A stretch of DNA of 15,895 nucleotides from an uncultured Collinsella sp. GTDB taxonomy: Bacteria; Actinomycetota; Coriobacteriia; Coriobacteriales; Coriobacteriaceae. A program made the translations under genes and the position numbers. This document shows positions 1-11,438 of the stretch, in pieces (within the stretch, counting starts at the first letter, position 1; the number at the start of each line of letters is the position of its first letter). Below the pieces are notes generated by a model. The model saw nothing but the letters and a program-made list of their open reading frames with translations, did no database searches and was not told the DNA's origin. The DNA lies in the NCBI GenBank assembly GCA_958439425.1, contig CAUBVH010000027.1:1-15895 (forward strand), read 5' to 3'.

Positions 1-185
1 TGGCACACAGAAGCATGCTACCGGGCATTTTGATCAATTTGAAGGCATATCTAGGCCGCAATGAGGTCGTTTGGGGCAGTTTTGGCTGTTACTAAAAAGG
101 TGACAGTACTCATATTTGCCATTTTTTGTCCACGGGGCCTTGAGGGAGGGCGTCAATCAGGTCCCAGGGGAGGCGGTTCGAGGGC
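1..185. other. Non-coding stretch at the left edge
   Basis: I see no convincing gene here. The short open frames have no ribosome binding site and no recognisable protein. The stretch holds a 7-bp hairpin-capable inverted repeat (86-92 CTGTTAC with 100-106 GTGACAG, one G-T wobble), followed by a T/A-rich block around 108-129. It lies beyond the terminator of the leftward ABC operon, so it probably belongs to the next intergenic region. Confidence 0.4.
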
Positions 186-190
186 CGCAG

Positions 191-229
191 AACAAAAAAC
201 GGGGGCGCAGGCTGTCCTGCGCCCCCGTT
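191..229 (-). terminator. Rho-independent terminator of the marR-ABC operon
   Basis: A perfect 14-bp stem (198-211 with 216-229) closes on a 4-nt loop. It is very GC-rich (GGGGGCGCAGG core). Read on the minus strand it is followed by a run of six T, a G and two more T (199-191). It lies about 30 nt beyond the stop codon of the second ABC gene, exactly where the leftward operon should end. Confidence 0.9.
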
Positions 230-260
230 CTCGGGCGTTATTCGTTCCCTGCGGCAGAAT

Positions 261-2116
261 TTACGCCGCTTCGTCGAACTGCGAATTGTACAGGTCGGCG
301 TAGAAGCCGCCTTGGGCGAGCAGCTCGTCGTGCGTGCCCTTCTCGACGATGTCGCCGTCGCGAATCACCAAGATCACGTCGGCGTTGCGGATCGTGGACA
401 GGCGATGCGCGATGACAAAGCTCGTGCGGCCCTGCATCAGCGCATCCATGGCGCGCTGAATAAGCTCCTCGGTACGGGTATCGACGTTGGAAGTCGCCTC
501 GTCCAAAATCAGCGCCGGACGGTCGGCCAAAATGGCGCGGGCGATGGTCACGAGTTGGCGCTGGCCCTGTGAGAGGTTGGTGCCCTCCTCATTGATCATA
601 AAGTCGTAGCCGCCGGCGAGCGTATGGATAAAGTGGTCGCAGCGTGCGGCGCGCGCGGCGGCCTCGACCTCGGCGTCAGTCGCATCGGGACGTCCGTAGC
701 GGATGTTCTCGCGGATGGTGCCGTTAAACAGCCAGGTATCCTGCAGCACCATGGCAAACTCGCCGCGCAGTGCCGCGCGGTCCCAGTCGCGCACGTCGAC
801 GCCCTCGACGCGCAGCGAACCGCCGTCCACGTCGTAGAAACGCTGCAGCAGCTTAATGAGCGTGGTCTTGCCGGCGCCGGTGGGGCCGACGATGGCGATG
901 GTCTGACCGGGCTGCGCCTCGCAGCTAAAGTCGTGGATGATGGTCTTGTCGGGCGTGTAGCCAAACTTGACGTGGTCGAACTCAACGTGGCCGGGGCGCT
1001 TCTCGGGAATCTGGGCGTCGGCCTTCTGCTCCTCCTCGGGCGCGGCGAGGAACTCAAAGACGCGCTCGGTGGCAGCGGCCATCGACTGCATCGTGTTGCT
1101 CACGTTGCCCAGCTGCTGCACGGGTTGCGTAAAGTTGCGCACGTACTGGATAAAGCTCTGGATGTCGCCGGGCGTGGCATTGCCGGTCAGCGCGAGCTGT
1201 GCGCCCACCACGACAACGCCCACGTAGCCCATGTTGCCCACCAAGCTCATAAGCGGCATCATCAGGCCCGATAGGAACTGCGAGCGCCAGCCACTAATAA
1301 AGAGACGGTCGTTTTGACGGTCGAACTCCTCGATTGAGGCCTCGGCGCGGTCGAACACCTGAATAACGTTCTGGCCGGCAAAGTCCTCCTCGATAATGCC
1401 GTTGACGGCGCCCAGGACTTGCTGTTGCTCGCGGAAGTACGGCTGCGAGAAGTGAATCATCACGGTCAGGATAATCGCGGCTGCCGGCAGCGTGAGCACG
1501 GTAACGCCGGTGAGCGGCAGGCTGATCGACAGCATCATGACGAGCACGCCGATAATCTGCGTCACCGACGTGATGAGCTGCGTCACGCTCTGGTTGAGCG
1601 ACTGGCCGAGCGTATCGACATCGTTAGTGATGCGGCTGAGCACGTCGCCCTTGCTGTGGCCGTTGAAGTAGCTCATCGGCACGACGGCAATCTTGGCGGC
1701 AATCTCCTTGCGCATGCGATAGCAGATCTTTTGTGTGACGCCGGTCATGAGCCAGCCTTGGATCAGGCTGCAGGCAGAGCTTGCCAGATACAGGCAGAGC
1801 AAAAAGCCGAGCGTCTTGGCGATCCAGGCAAAGTCGACATCGCCGGTACCGTTGACCTTGGAGACCAGGCCTTCGAACAGTTTGGTCGTAACCTGGCCGA
1901 GCACCTTGGGTCCCACAATGTTAAAGATGACCGAGCACACGGCAAAGGCGACGGCGGCAAACACGGCAATCTTGTGCTGACCGATATAGCCGAGTAGCTG
2001 CCTCATGGTGCCCTTAAAGTCCTTGGCCTTTTCGCCGCGGCCCATGCCACCCATGCGGCCCATGGGACCGCGCCGGCGGGTGGGCTTGGGAATCTGAGTC
2101 TTGGTCTCGTCGGCCA

Positions 2117-2117
<1 letters not shown>
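261..2117 (-). CDS. ABC exporter half-transporter 2 (membrane domain fused to ATPase, canonical ATP site)
   Basis: A 618-aa type IV ABC exporter subunit in the inner membrane, probably exporting drugs or lipophilic compounds. It starts with a basic, Gly/Met-rich cytoplasmic tail (1-35), then a six-helix transmembrane domain (about 45-340), then the ATPase. Walker A is GPTGAGKT (411-418), the signature is LSQGQ (515-519), Walker B ends LILDE with catalytic Glu540, and the switch His is 571. The Walker residues are complete, but the signature is altered from LSGGQ. That is the pattern expected of the partner supplying the active Walker site in a heterodimer with the upstream gene. Its ATG overlaps the upstream stop by one base (TAATG), which suggests translational coupling and equal amounts. 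The substrate cannot be read from sequence. Confidence 0.92.
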
Positions 2118-4479
<2,362 letters not shown>

Positions 4480-4483
<4 letters not shown>

Positions 4484-4929
4484 TCGGCATCTCTCCTTTC
4501 TTGATTGCGATCGATAATTTCGTTGGCACGCCTTAGGAGGCGCACCATCTCTTGGGTATCTGTTTCGCCGAGCTGCTCGAGGAAGGCCGCGGTGCGTTTC
4601 TCGAATTCCCGACGTTTGATTTCGAGATCTTGTCGGCCTTTGTCGGTCACCGTGACGTGTACGCGACGACGGTCGGTCTTTGAGTGCTCGCGCTCGACCC
4701 AGCCCTTGGTTTCGAGGGCGCGCAGGATGTTGGCGATGCGGGCGCTCGAGACCCAGGCGCGATCAGCGAGTTCGCTTGGCGTGAGCGAACCGCCAGCGAG
4801 CATGAGAGCGCGCATGACAGCCATCTCGCCGCCGAGAGCTTTGTCCGCAAAGCGCGAAATGCGCTGATGCATGCTGCCAAACTCAGTTAAGAGCTGACGC
4901 CCAAGCTCATGGAAATCGGTATCTTCCAC
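4480..4929 (-). CDS. MarR-family transcriptional regulator
   Basis: A 149-aa winged-helix regulator of normal MarR length, cytoplasmic and expected to bind DNA as a dimer. The helix-turn-helix lies at about 48-80 (SELADRAWVSSARIANILRAL region). The wing follows at about 82-97 with the family hallmark DRRRVHVTVTDKG. Helices at about 1-30 and 100-147 would form the dimer interface. It is the first gene of an operon with two ABC exporter genes, so the likely role is ligand-responsive repression of that exporter and of itself. The start is GTG at 4929, with an AGGGG-type ribosome site six bases before it. An imperfect inverted repeat spans this start. The inducing ligand is unknown. Confidence 0.9.
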
Positions 4930-4975
4930 CGAAAACCCCTAACACTAGAAACTATTTTCGGTGAAAGATGATACC
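4918..4975. promoter_or_regulatory. Inverted repeat across the marR start, candidate operator or mRNA hairpin
   Basis: Positions 4918-4935 (GGTATCTTCCACCGAAAA) pair with 4955-4975, apart from a 3-nt insertion and a C/T change. The left arm includes the marR GTG start codon, and the AGGGG ribosome site sits in the 19-nt loop. It could be a pair of MarR half-sites for autoregulation, or a hairpin in the marR mRNA that controls initiation. The structure is seen directly; the role is inferred. Confidence 0.45.
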
Positions 4976-5001
4976 CTTGCACGCGTACCCTATGCGGTAG
5001 A

Positions 5002-5021
5002 TTTTGGGACATGTCCCAAAA
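5002..5021. repeat. Perfect 20-bp palindrome between marR and the SDR gene
   Basis: The sequence TTTTGGGACA followed by TGTCCCAAAA is exactly self-complementary, with further A residues to its right. It lies in the 292-nt divergent intergenic region, about 70 nt before the marR start and 200 nt before the SDR start. It could be an operator for a dimeric regulator or a repeated genomic motif. With the A-run it could also weakly terminate. Confidence 0.5.
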
Positions 5022-5126
5022 AAAACTACTTGGCCGCTAGGCAATATAAAGAGCGCATAAAGACTTAAAATCATTCAATTGCTGAAGCGTTTCAAAGAAC
5101 TATTATGCCCGCGGTTAGGCGAGGGG

Positions 5127-5160
5127 TTGTCACCACCATGACGACTGGGACTCATATAAT
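5127..5160 (+). promoter_or_regulatory. Candidate promoter of the SDR gene
   Basis: A perfect TATAAT lies at 5155-5160, about 60 nt before the SDR start and in the right orientation. The best upstream match is TTGTCA (5127-5132), but the 22-nt spacing is longer than the usual 16-19, so only the -10 is well supported. Confidence 0.35.
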
Positions 5161-5221
5161 CGCCACGTGCGATGCTCCAACTTCCCGCAAGGAGACACCT
5201 TACATAAAGGGGGATGGAGTC

Positions 5222-5971
5222 ATGGCATTTGACTTCACGGGCAAGACCGCGATTGTCACGGGCGGCACTCAGGGCATTGGCCTCGAGATCGCCAAGGGCA
5301 TCGTCGCGGGCGGCGGACATGTCGCGCTCATCGCAAGGAACGCTGCTAAGGGCGAGGCCGCTGTGGCCGAGCTTGGCGAAGGCAACAAGTTCTACCAGCT
5401 CGATGTCGCCGATGCACCCAAGGCACGCGAGACCGTCGAGCAGATTTTTACGGACCTGCCGCAAACCAACATCCTGATCAACTGTGCTGGCGTCATCAGC
5501 ACCAAGAAGTTCGACGAGATCGATGACACCGAGTGGCGTCGCACCATCGACATCAACCTCAACGGCACCTTTACCATGATGAACGCCGTGTACCCGCACT
5601 TTAAGGCGGCCCATGCCGGCACTATCGTCAACGTGAGCTCTGTTGCTGGCAAGATCGGCGGCGGCCTGCTCGGCACCGCTGCCTACGCCAGCTCCAAAGC
5701 CGGTGTTAACGGTCTAACCAAGGCAGTCGCCAAGGAAGGCGGCAAGTTTGGCGTCCGCTGCAACGCCGTGTGCCCGTCGCTCACCCTTACCGATATGACC
5801 TCGATTCTCTCTGACGAGAACTCTCAGCGCATCATCAACGGTATTCCTCTGGGCCGCGCCGCCCAGGCCAGCGAGCCTGCGCAGATGGTGCTCTTCTTCG
5901 CTTCCGACCTCGCTAGCTTCGTGAACGGCGAGATCGGTGACTGCGACGGTGGCATCGTTCTGGACGGGTAA
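5222..5971 (+). CDS. Short-chain dehydrogenase/reductase (SDR), possibly sugar-acid or 3-oxoacyl reductase
   Basis: A 249-aa classical SDR, an NAD(P)-dependent cytosolic oxidoreductase of typical length. The cofactor motif TGGTQGIG is at 13-20 and the structural NCAG at 87-90. The catalytic set is Ser140 in NVSS, Tyr155 and Lys159 in YASSK, with Asn114 in INLNG. The substrate cannot be fixed from sequence. Because the next gene is a 2-keto-3-deoxygluconate permease-like protein, a KduD- or gluconate-5-dehydrogenase-like role in hexuronate or gluconate breakdown is the best guess. FabG-type reductases share the same motifs. The start at 5222 follows an A/G-rich stretch (AAAGGGGG) eight bases upstream; an in-frame upstream extension has no support. 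Confidence 0.85.
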   Translation: MAFDFTGKTAIVTGGTQGIGLEIAKGIVAGGGHVALIARNAAKGEAAVAELGEGNKFYQLDVADAPKARETVEQIFTDLPQTNILINCAGVISTKKFDEIDDTEWRRTIDINLNGTFTMMNAVYPHFKAAHAGTIVNVSSVAGKIGGGLLGTAAYASSKAGVNGLTKAVAKEGGKFGVRCNAVCPSLTLTDMTSILSDENSQRIINGIPLGRAAQASEPAQMVLFFASDLASFVNGEIGDCDGGIVLDG

Positions 5972-5990
5972 TACCCCGCGACGTTAATTC

Positions 5991-6030
5991 GGCGACGGCT
6001 CCTGCGACTCGGGACCGTCGCCTTCTTTCT
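5991..6030 (+). terminator. Hairpin with T-rich tail between SDR and permease genes
   Basis: GGCGACGG (5991-5998) pairs with CCGTCGCC (6015-6022). The loop holds a smaller CTCC/GGGA pairing. It is followed by TTCTTTCT (6023-6030). It resembles a partial terminator, which would lower permease expression relative to the dehydrogenase or separate the two units. Confidence 0.55.
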
Positions 6031-6079
6031 GACAAAGGCGCGTGCGGCTACGATTCGCATGCATCCAAAGGAGATATAT

Positions 6080-7093
6080 ATGAGTGAATCGACTGCGGTG
6101 GAGGCGCCGGCGGCAAAGGAGCCGTTCTTTAAGATGTCCTCCATCCCGGGTGCCAATATTTTGGTGCCGCTTTTGTTGGGCTGCCTGCTCAACACGCTGT
6201 TCCCCGATCTGTTCAAAACGCTCGGCAGCTTTACGCTCGGCATGACCCAGCAGGGCGCAGGCCCGCTTGTTGGCGCTTTTTTGCTCATCGTCGGTACGAC
6301 GATTTCGTTTAAGAGCGCTCCTGCCGCCGCTGCCCGCGGCGCCATCATCATCGCCGTCAAGCAGATCGTGGTCGTTGCCGTGTCGCTGCTCATCCTTTAT
6401 GTATTCAACGACAACCTGTTTGGCATCTCTGCCATGGTGATGCTGGCCGCTTGCACCGGCGCCAACAACGCTATGTACGCTGGTCTGATGGGCACCATGG
6501 GCAATGAGGCCGAGCGTGGCGCCGTCGCCATCACCACGCTGGTTGTCGGCCCTCCGGTCACGATGATCGTGCTCGGCGCTGCCGGTCAGGCTCCGATCGG
6601 CTGGTCGCTCGTGGGCGCCATCCTGCCGATCGTCGTCGGCATTATCCTGGGTAACCTCTTCCCCAGCTTTAAGAAGATGATGGCACCGGCACTTTCCGCC
6701 ATCATCGTGCTCGTCTTCTTTGCCATGGGATCGACCATGACCTTTGGCCAGCTTATCAACGGTGGTCTTCCCGGCATCCTGCTCGGCGTGATCTGCTCGG
6801 TGGTCTTTGCAATTCCCGTCATCGCGGTCGATAAGCTCACGGGCGGTACGGGTGTCGCAGGTGCGGCCATTTCGAGCTGCGCCGGAGCCAATGTGGCCAC
6901 GCCTGCTGCCATGGCAAGCGTCAACGAGGCCATGTACGGCGGCGCGGTGCTCGCGACGGCTACGGCGCAGGTCGCAGCATGTGCTATCGTGACGGCCATT
7001 TTGACCCCGCTGGTCACCAGCTGGTGCTACAAGCATTTTGAGGGCCAGGGCCACAGCAAGGCAACGACCGACAAGGCCGCCGCGGCCGCCTAA
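6080..7093 (+). CDS. kdgT: 2-keto-3-deoxygluconate permease (KdgT family)-like transporter
   Basis: A 337-aa integral membrane protein with about ten hydrophobic segments, matching in length and style the KdgT family of proton-coupled 2-keto-3-deoxygluconate permeases. Recognisable parts are the N-terminal IPGANILVPLLLGCLLNT segment, the ACTGANNAMYAGLMG motif after the central helices, and the Gly/Ala-rich SSCAGANVATPAAMAS repeat-like motif near the C-terminus. These two similar GAN motifs suggest an internal inverted repeat fold. The start at 6080 is fixed by AAAGGAG seven bases upstream; an ATG at 6059 lies before this site and is unlikely. Together with the SDR it suggests use of pectin- or uronate-derived acids. 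The exact substrate is inferred from the family. Confidence 0.85.
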   Translation: MSESTAVEAPAAKEPFFKMSSIPGANILVPLLLGCLLNTLFPDLFKTLGSFTLGMTQQGAGPLVGAFLLIVGTTISFKSAPAAAARGAIIIAVKQIVVVAVSLLILYVFNDNLFGISAMVMLAACTGANNAMYAGLMGTMGNEAERGAVAITTLVVGPPVTMIVLGAAGQAPIGWSLVGAILPIVVGIILGNLFPSFKKMMAPALSAIIVLVFFAMGSTMTFGQLINGGLPGILLGVICSVVFAIPVIAVDKLTGGTGVAGAAISSCAGANVATPAAMASVNEAMYGGAVLATATAQVAACAIVTAILTPLVTSWCYKHFEGQGHSKATTDKAAAAA

Positions 7094-7131
7094 TGCCAAG
7101 CGGCAATCAAAGCTAAATAACTAGCCATGCC

Positions 7132-7175
7132 ACAGGGCGGCCCCGGGGAAATCCCGTGGCCGCCCTGTAGTTTCT
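7132..7175 (+). terminator. Rho-independent terminator after the permease gene
   Basis: An 11-bp GC-rich stem (7132-7142 ACAGGGCGGCC with 7158-7168) is extended inside by CCGGG/CCCG pairing around an AAAT-type loop. It is followed by AGTTTCTG. It stands about 40 nt after the permease stop. Confidence 0.8.
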
Positions 7176-7562
7176 GTGGGGTCTTTGGGGCACTTTACTC
7201 TGCTAAAGCTGGCATAACAGCTAGAGTGAAGGACGTATAAAGGCAAGGGGAAATATCAAATAATTCGGTGAACGGTAGATGATGGCGGGCGCGTTTCCTG
7301 CGGATTTGTTGAAAACGCTCTAATGACACAAAAAAAGGAACATATAACAGCCCTGATGAAGGGGGTGGCTATGTTATCCTTCACTAACGGGTGAAATCTT
7401 GGGTTTAGGGTTGCAAGACCAAGGTGAATAAACGTTTTTCCCTGCGCTAACGCGCGACGGAAGGCGAATGAAGCCGGTCATGCAGGTCTAACATTCAAGA
7501 ATTCAATAAGCAGCGGTGTGAGAGTGCGCCGCATTACACGTAACTAGGAGCGTGGTTACACA
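7176..7562 (+). promoter_or_regulatory. Long pflB leader region with several possible hairpins
   Basis: This stretch of nearly 400 nt before pflB has no gene. Within it, GCC (7350-7352) and GGC (7367-7369) close a hairpin whose outer part can form in two exclusive ways, with left AACAT (7339-7343) or ATAAC (7344-7348) pairing with the ATGTTAT segment (7371-7377). Next comes TTCAC-N6-GTGAA (7380-7395), an operator-like inverted repeat. A GGTGAA recurs at about 7267 and 7423. The ribosome site is TAGGAG (7545-7550), 12 nt from the ATG, a little far. I could not place a convincing promoter. Oxygen- or redox-responsive control is plausible for pfl but not shown. Confidence 0.4.
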
Positions 7563-9614
<2,052 letters not shown>

Positions 9615-9615
9615 C

Positions 9616-9640
9616 TATTGTTAGTGCTATACTAACAATA
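9616..9640 (+). promoter_or_regulatory. 10-bp palindrome with an embedded extended -10, between pflB and grcA
   Basis: TATTGTTAGT (9616-9625) and ACTAACAATA (9631-9640) are perfect inverted repeats around a 5-nt centre, directly after the pflB stop. The centre reads TGCTATACT (9625-9633), an extended -10 type sequence. It may be an operator over an internal promoter for grcA. As RNA it would be a 10-bp intercistronic hairpin that protects or separates the two messages. There is no T-run, so it is not a standard terminator. Confidence 0.45.
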
Positions 9641-9699
9641 ACGATTACTGATTAGTGCGCTGGTTTCGGCCGGCGCCTATCGATCGAAGGAGACACATT

Positions 9700-9951
9700 A
9701 TGAAGGTTTCTGAAGTTTCCGAGACTCAGGCCGATAACCTGGTCCACATGCTCGACGCTTACGCCGAGAAGGGTGGCCACCACCTGAACATCAACGTCTT
9801 CAACCGTGAGACGCTGCTCGACGCTCAGGCTCACCCCGAGAAGTACCCGCAACTGACCATCCGTGTTTCCGGCTATGCCGTGAACTTCCACACGCTCACC
9901 AAGGAGCAGCAGGACGAGGTCATTTCGCGTACCTTCCACAACAAGTTCTAA
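9700..9951 (+). CDS. grcA: Separate glycyl-radical subunit of pyruvate formate-lyase (GrcA/YfiD-like)
   Basis: An 83-aa protein equal to the C-terminal domain of pyruvate formate-lyase. After a short N-terminal helix, GGHHLNINVFNRETLLDAQAHPEKYPQLT corresponds almost residue for residue to E. coli PflB and GrcA. The radical motif RVSGYAV follows, with Gly58 as the expected radical site, and the C-terminus TRTF-like (SRTFHNKF) is intact. In E. coli GrcA is a spare part for oxygen-damaged PflB; here the upstream core has no such domain, so this subunit is probably required for activity. The start at 9700 has a good AAGGAG seven bases before it, whereas an in-frame ATG at 9655 has none. It lies 85 nt after pflB. 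Confidence 0.93.
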   Translation: MKVSEVSETQADNLVHMLDAYAEKGGHHLNINVFNRETLLDAQAHPEKYPQLTIRVSGYAVNFHTLTKEQQDEVISRTFHNKF

Positions 9952-9974
9952 AGGGATTTAACTCCCGCAGGATC

Positions 9975-10103
9975 GCCGGGGCTGTTTGGGCTACCTCCCA
10001 AAACGTCCTCGGACATGCAAGAAGCCCTCGCTGCGCACTTCGTGCGGCGAGGGCTTCTTGCGTCCTGCGGAAAGTTTTGGGAGGTAGCCCAAACAGCCCC
10101 GGC
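9975..10103. repeat. Nested palindrome element A (129 bp)
   Basis: The outer arms 9975-10004 and 10074-10103 are a perfect 30-bp inverted repeat. Inside them are 12-nt strands (10005-10016 and 10062-10073), a perfect 15-bp inner stem (10017-10031 with 10047-10061), and a 5-bp apical hairpin (CGCAC/GTGCG). On the minus strand the 12-nt strands contain TTTCCGCA-GGAC and AT-GTCC-GAGGAC, nearly the same as in element B. The pairing extends outward imperfectly, including CTAAAGGG near the grcA stop. It has no T-run, so terminator function is uncertain. It could be a structured RNA, a cruciform or an ERIC-like repeat. Confidence 0.9.
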
Positions 10104-10176
10104 GGGGTCCTGTGTAGTCACCCTTTAGGCGGAACTCTCCTAATAGATTGATCGTTGGGGATACTTTCTTAGTTGC

Positions 10177-10206
10177 GCTACCGTTTATCGCGTATAGCTA
10201 CCGTTT
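10177..10206 (+). promoter_or_regulatory. Direct repeat upstream of degV, candidate activator or repressor sites
   Basis: GCTACCGTTT occurs at 10177-10186 and again at 10197-10206, a 20-nt period that puts both on the same face of the helix. A possible -10 (TAGAAT, 10239-10244) follows about 33 nt later without a clear -35, which would fit an activated promoter. The rest of the degV intergenic region (10104-10395) holds only this and the hairpins described next. Confidence 0.35.
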
Positions 10207-10233
10207 GCGGAGTAAGTAACACTTAGCAATAAA

Positions 10234-10312
10234 CCGTGTAGAATCTCAGTTAAGCACGGAGTTTTCCAGGGAGACGCTGTCCTTTGTTATGTGCAAAGGG
10301 CGGCGTCTCTTT
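10234..10312 (+). terminator. Two hairpins in the degV leader, the second attenuator-like
   Basis: The first hairpin is CCGTG (10234-10238) with CACGG (10255-10259). The second is stronger: GAGACGC (10271-10277) pairs with GCGTCTC (10303-10309), with an inner CCTTTG (10281-10286)/CAAAGG (10294-10299) stem, then TTT. It lies about 85 nt before the degV start. The T-tail is short, so it may be an attenuator or a stable leader fold rather than a full terminator. Confidence 0.5.
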
Positions 10313-10395
10313 GGCGCTTGGACGCCGTTGTGCAACAGTGCGCCGGGCGTGTGTCATGTAGTGAAAAGCCAACGTCGAGATGGGTCGTGATAAGA

Positions 10396-11250
10396 ATGGG
10401 CAAGTACGTAATCGTGGTTGAGTCTGGGTCGGATGTGACGCCGGAGCTCTGCGAGCGCTACGGCATCGTGCGCGTGCCTATGCATGTCACGATTGGTGAC
10501 GAGACCGTCGAGGACGGCTCGATCGATCCGCTCGAGATTTACTCGCGCTGTAACGAGTTTGGCGTTATGCCCAAGACCAGTGGCTGCTCGCCTGCGGATT
10601 TTGCTCACGTGTACGACCGCATTCATGCCGAGCAGCCCGACGCGACCATTTTGCATCTTGCATATTCCGAGGCCACGACCTGTTCGCATCAGTCCTCGAA
10701 GATTGCAGCGGAGGGGCGCGACTACGTGTTCTCCATGGACACGCGCTTTGTCTCGGTAGGCCAGTCGCTCGTTGTCGTCGAGACTGCCAAATACATCGAG
10801 GCCCACCCCGATGCCACCGTCGACGAGATCTTTGCATTTACGAATTCCGTCATGGACCGCGTGCTGTTGGGCTTTGTTCCTACCGACCTTGCCTTCCTTA
10901 AGGCGGGCGGTCGTCTGTCCAACGTGGCATTCCTTGGCGCCCACCTGCTCAAGATTAAGCCCTGCATCGAGGTGACGGGCGGCAAGTTCGTGGCGACCAA
11001 GAAGTTCCGCGGTTCTATGCTCAAGTGCGCCCGTGCCTTTCTTGACCACATGGTAGCGAAGGGCGAGATCGACTACTCGCATATTGGCCTGGCGTATTCG
11101 GTAGGCCTTTCCGAGGAGCTGCGCGACGACATGGAAGTCTATGCTCACGACCTGGGCTTTAAGGACGTTACCTGGACTCAGGTCGGCGGCGTCATCTCGA
11201 GCCATTGCGGCCCGACCGCCTTCGGCGCGGTGCTCACGCTCAAGGCGTAA
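10396..11250 (+). CDS. DegV-family fatty-acid-binding protein (FakB-like)
   Basis: A 284-aa two-domain DegV protein, typical in length. These proteins bind a long-chain fatty acid and, with the kinase FakA, present it for phosphorylation to acyl-phosphate. The N-terminal part has VVESGSDV and the ligand-contacting Thr61-Ser62 in KTSGCSP. The loop LAYSEATTCSHQSS (88-101) is more divergent than the usual LSSGLSGTYQSA. The C-terminal part has the hallmark DLAFLKAGGRLSN (164-176), KIKPCIEV and HCGPTAFG (270-277). The start at 10396 begins directly with the conserved first strand but has only a weak ribosome site. It stands between grcA and pflA with its own leader and terminator, so it seems to be a single-gene unit. 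No FakA is visible here. Confidence 0.9.
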   Translation: MGKYVIVVESGSDVTPELCERYGIVRVPMHVTIGDETVEDGSIDPLEIYSRCNEFGVMPKTSGCSPADFAHVYDRIHAEQPDATILHLAYSEATTCSHQSSKIAAEGRDYVFSMDTRFVSVGQSLVVVETAKYIEAHPDATVDEIFAFTNSVMDRVLLGFVPTDLAFLKAGGRLSNVAFLGAHLLKIKPCIEVTGGKFVATKKFRGSMLKCARAFLDHMVAKGEIDYSHIGLAYSVGLSEELRDDMEVYAHDLGFKDVTWTQVGGVISSHCGPTAFGAVLTLKA

Positions 11251-11281
11251 AGGCCTGGCGTCTATTGATATCTATCGCCAC

Positions 11282-11325
11282 AGCGGCGGGCGGGTTGCGA
11301 CAACCCTCCCGCCGCTCTTGCGTGG
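11282..11325 (+). terminator. Hairpin terminator after degV
   Basis: AGCGGCGGG and GGGTTG (11282-11290, 11292-11297) pair with CAACCC and CCCGCCGCT (11301-11306, 11308-11316), with one C/T mismatch and a CGA loop. The tail is CTTGCGT, poor in T, but the stem is very strong and stands about 30 nt after the degV stop. Confidence 0.7.
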
Positions 11326-11382
11326 GGCCAAATAGGACAACCCAATTGGCCGCCAAACCGTTTCACCATCATGCGTATGGGC

Positions 11383-11388
11383 TAGAAT
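11383..11388 (+). promoter_or_regulatory. Possible -10 box for pflA
   Basis: TAGAAT stands 50 nt before the pflA start, after the degV terminator, so a promoter is needed in this interval. No good -35 box is seen upstream. The call is weak. Confidence 0.25.
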
Positions 11389-11438
11389 GGCTCTGGCATT
11401 TTAATTGGCAATAACCAAAGAGAGGCAAGGTTGCGGGA

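Noticed and set aside
5984..7099. A 371-codon minus-strand frame opposite the permease
   Set aside because: Its Asp/His/Arg/Gly-rich sequence is typical of an antisense shadow, while the plus-strand gene has clear KdgT motifs and a good ribosome site.
7340..7400. Hammerhead-ribozyme-like CTGATGA ... GAAA in the pflB leader
   Set aside because: The sequence between the two boxes cannot form the required stem II next to them, and no cleavage-site stem is evident.
9975..10103. Element A as a simple rho-independent terminator
   Set aside because: No T-run follows on either strand, and the conserved unpaired strands are not expected in a terminator. It may still stop transcription in another way.
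10382..10390. GGGTCGTGA, resembling the first conserved segment of the ZTP (pfl) riboswitch
   Set aside because: It sits against the degV start codon, and the rest of the motif, including CCGCCTGGGCA, is missing. The pflB leader also lacks it.
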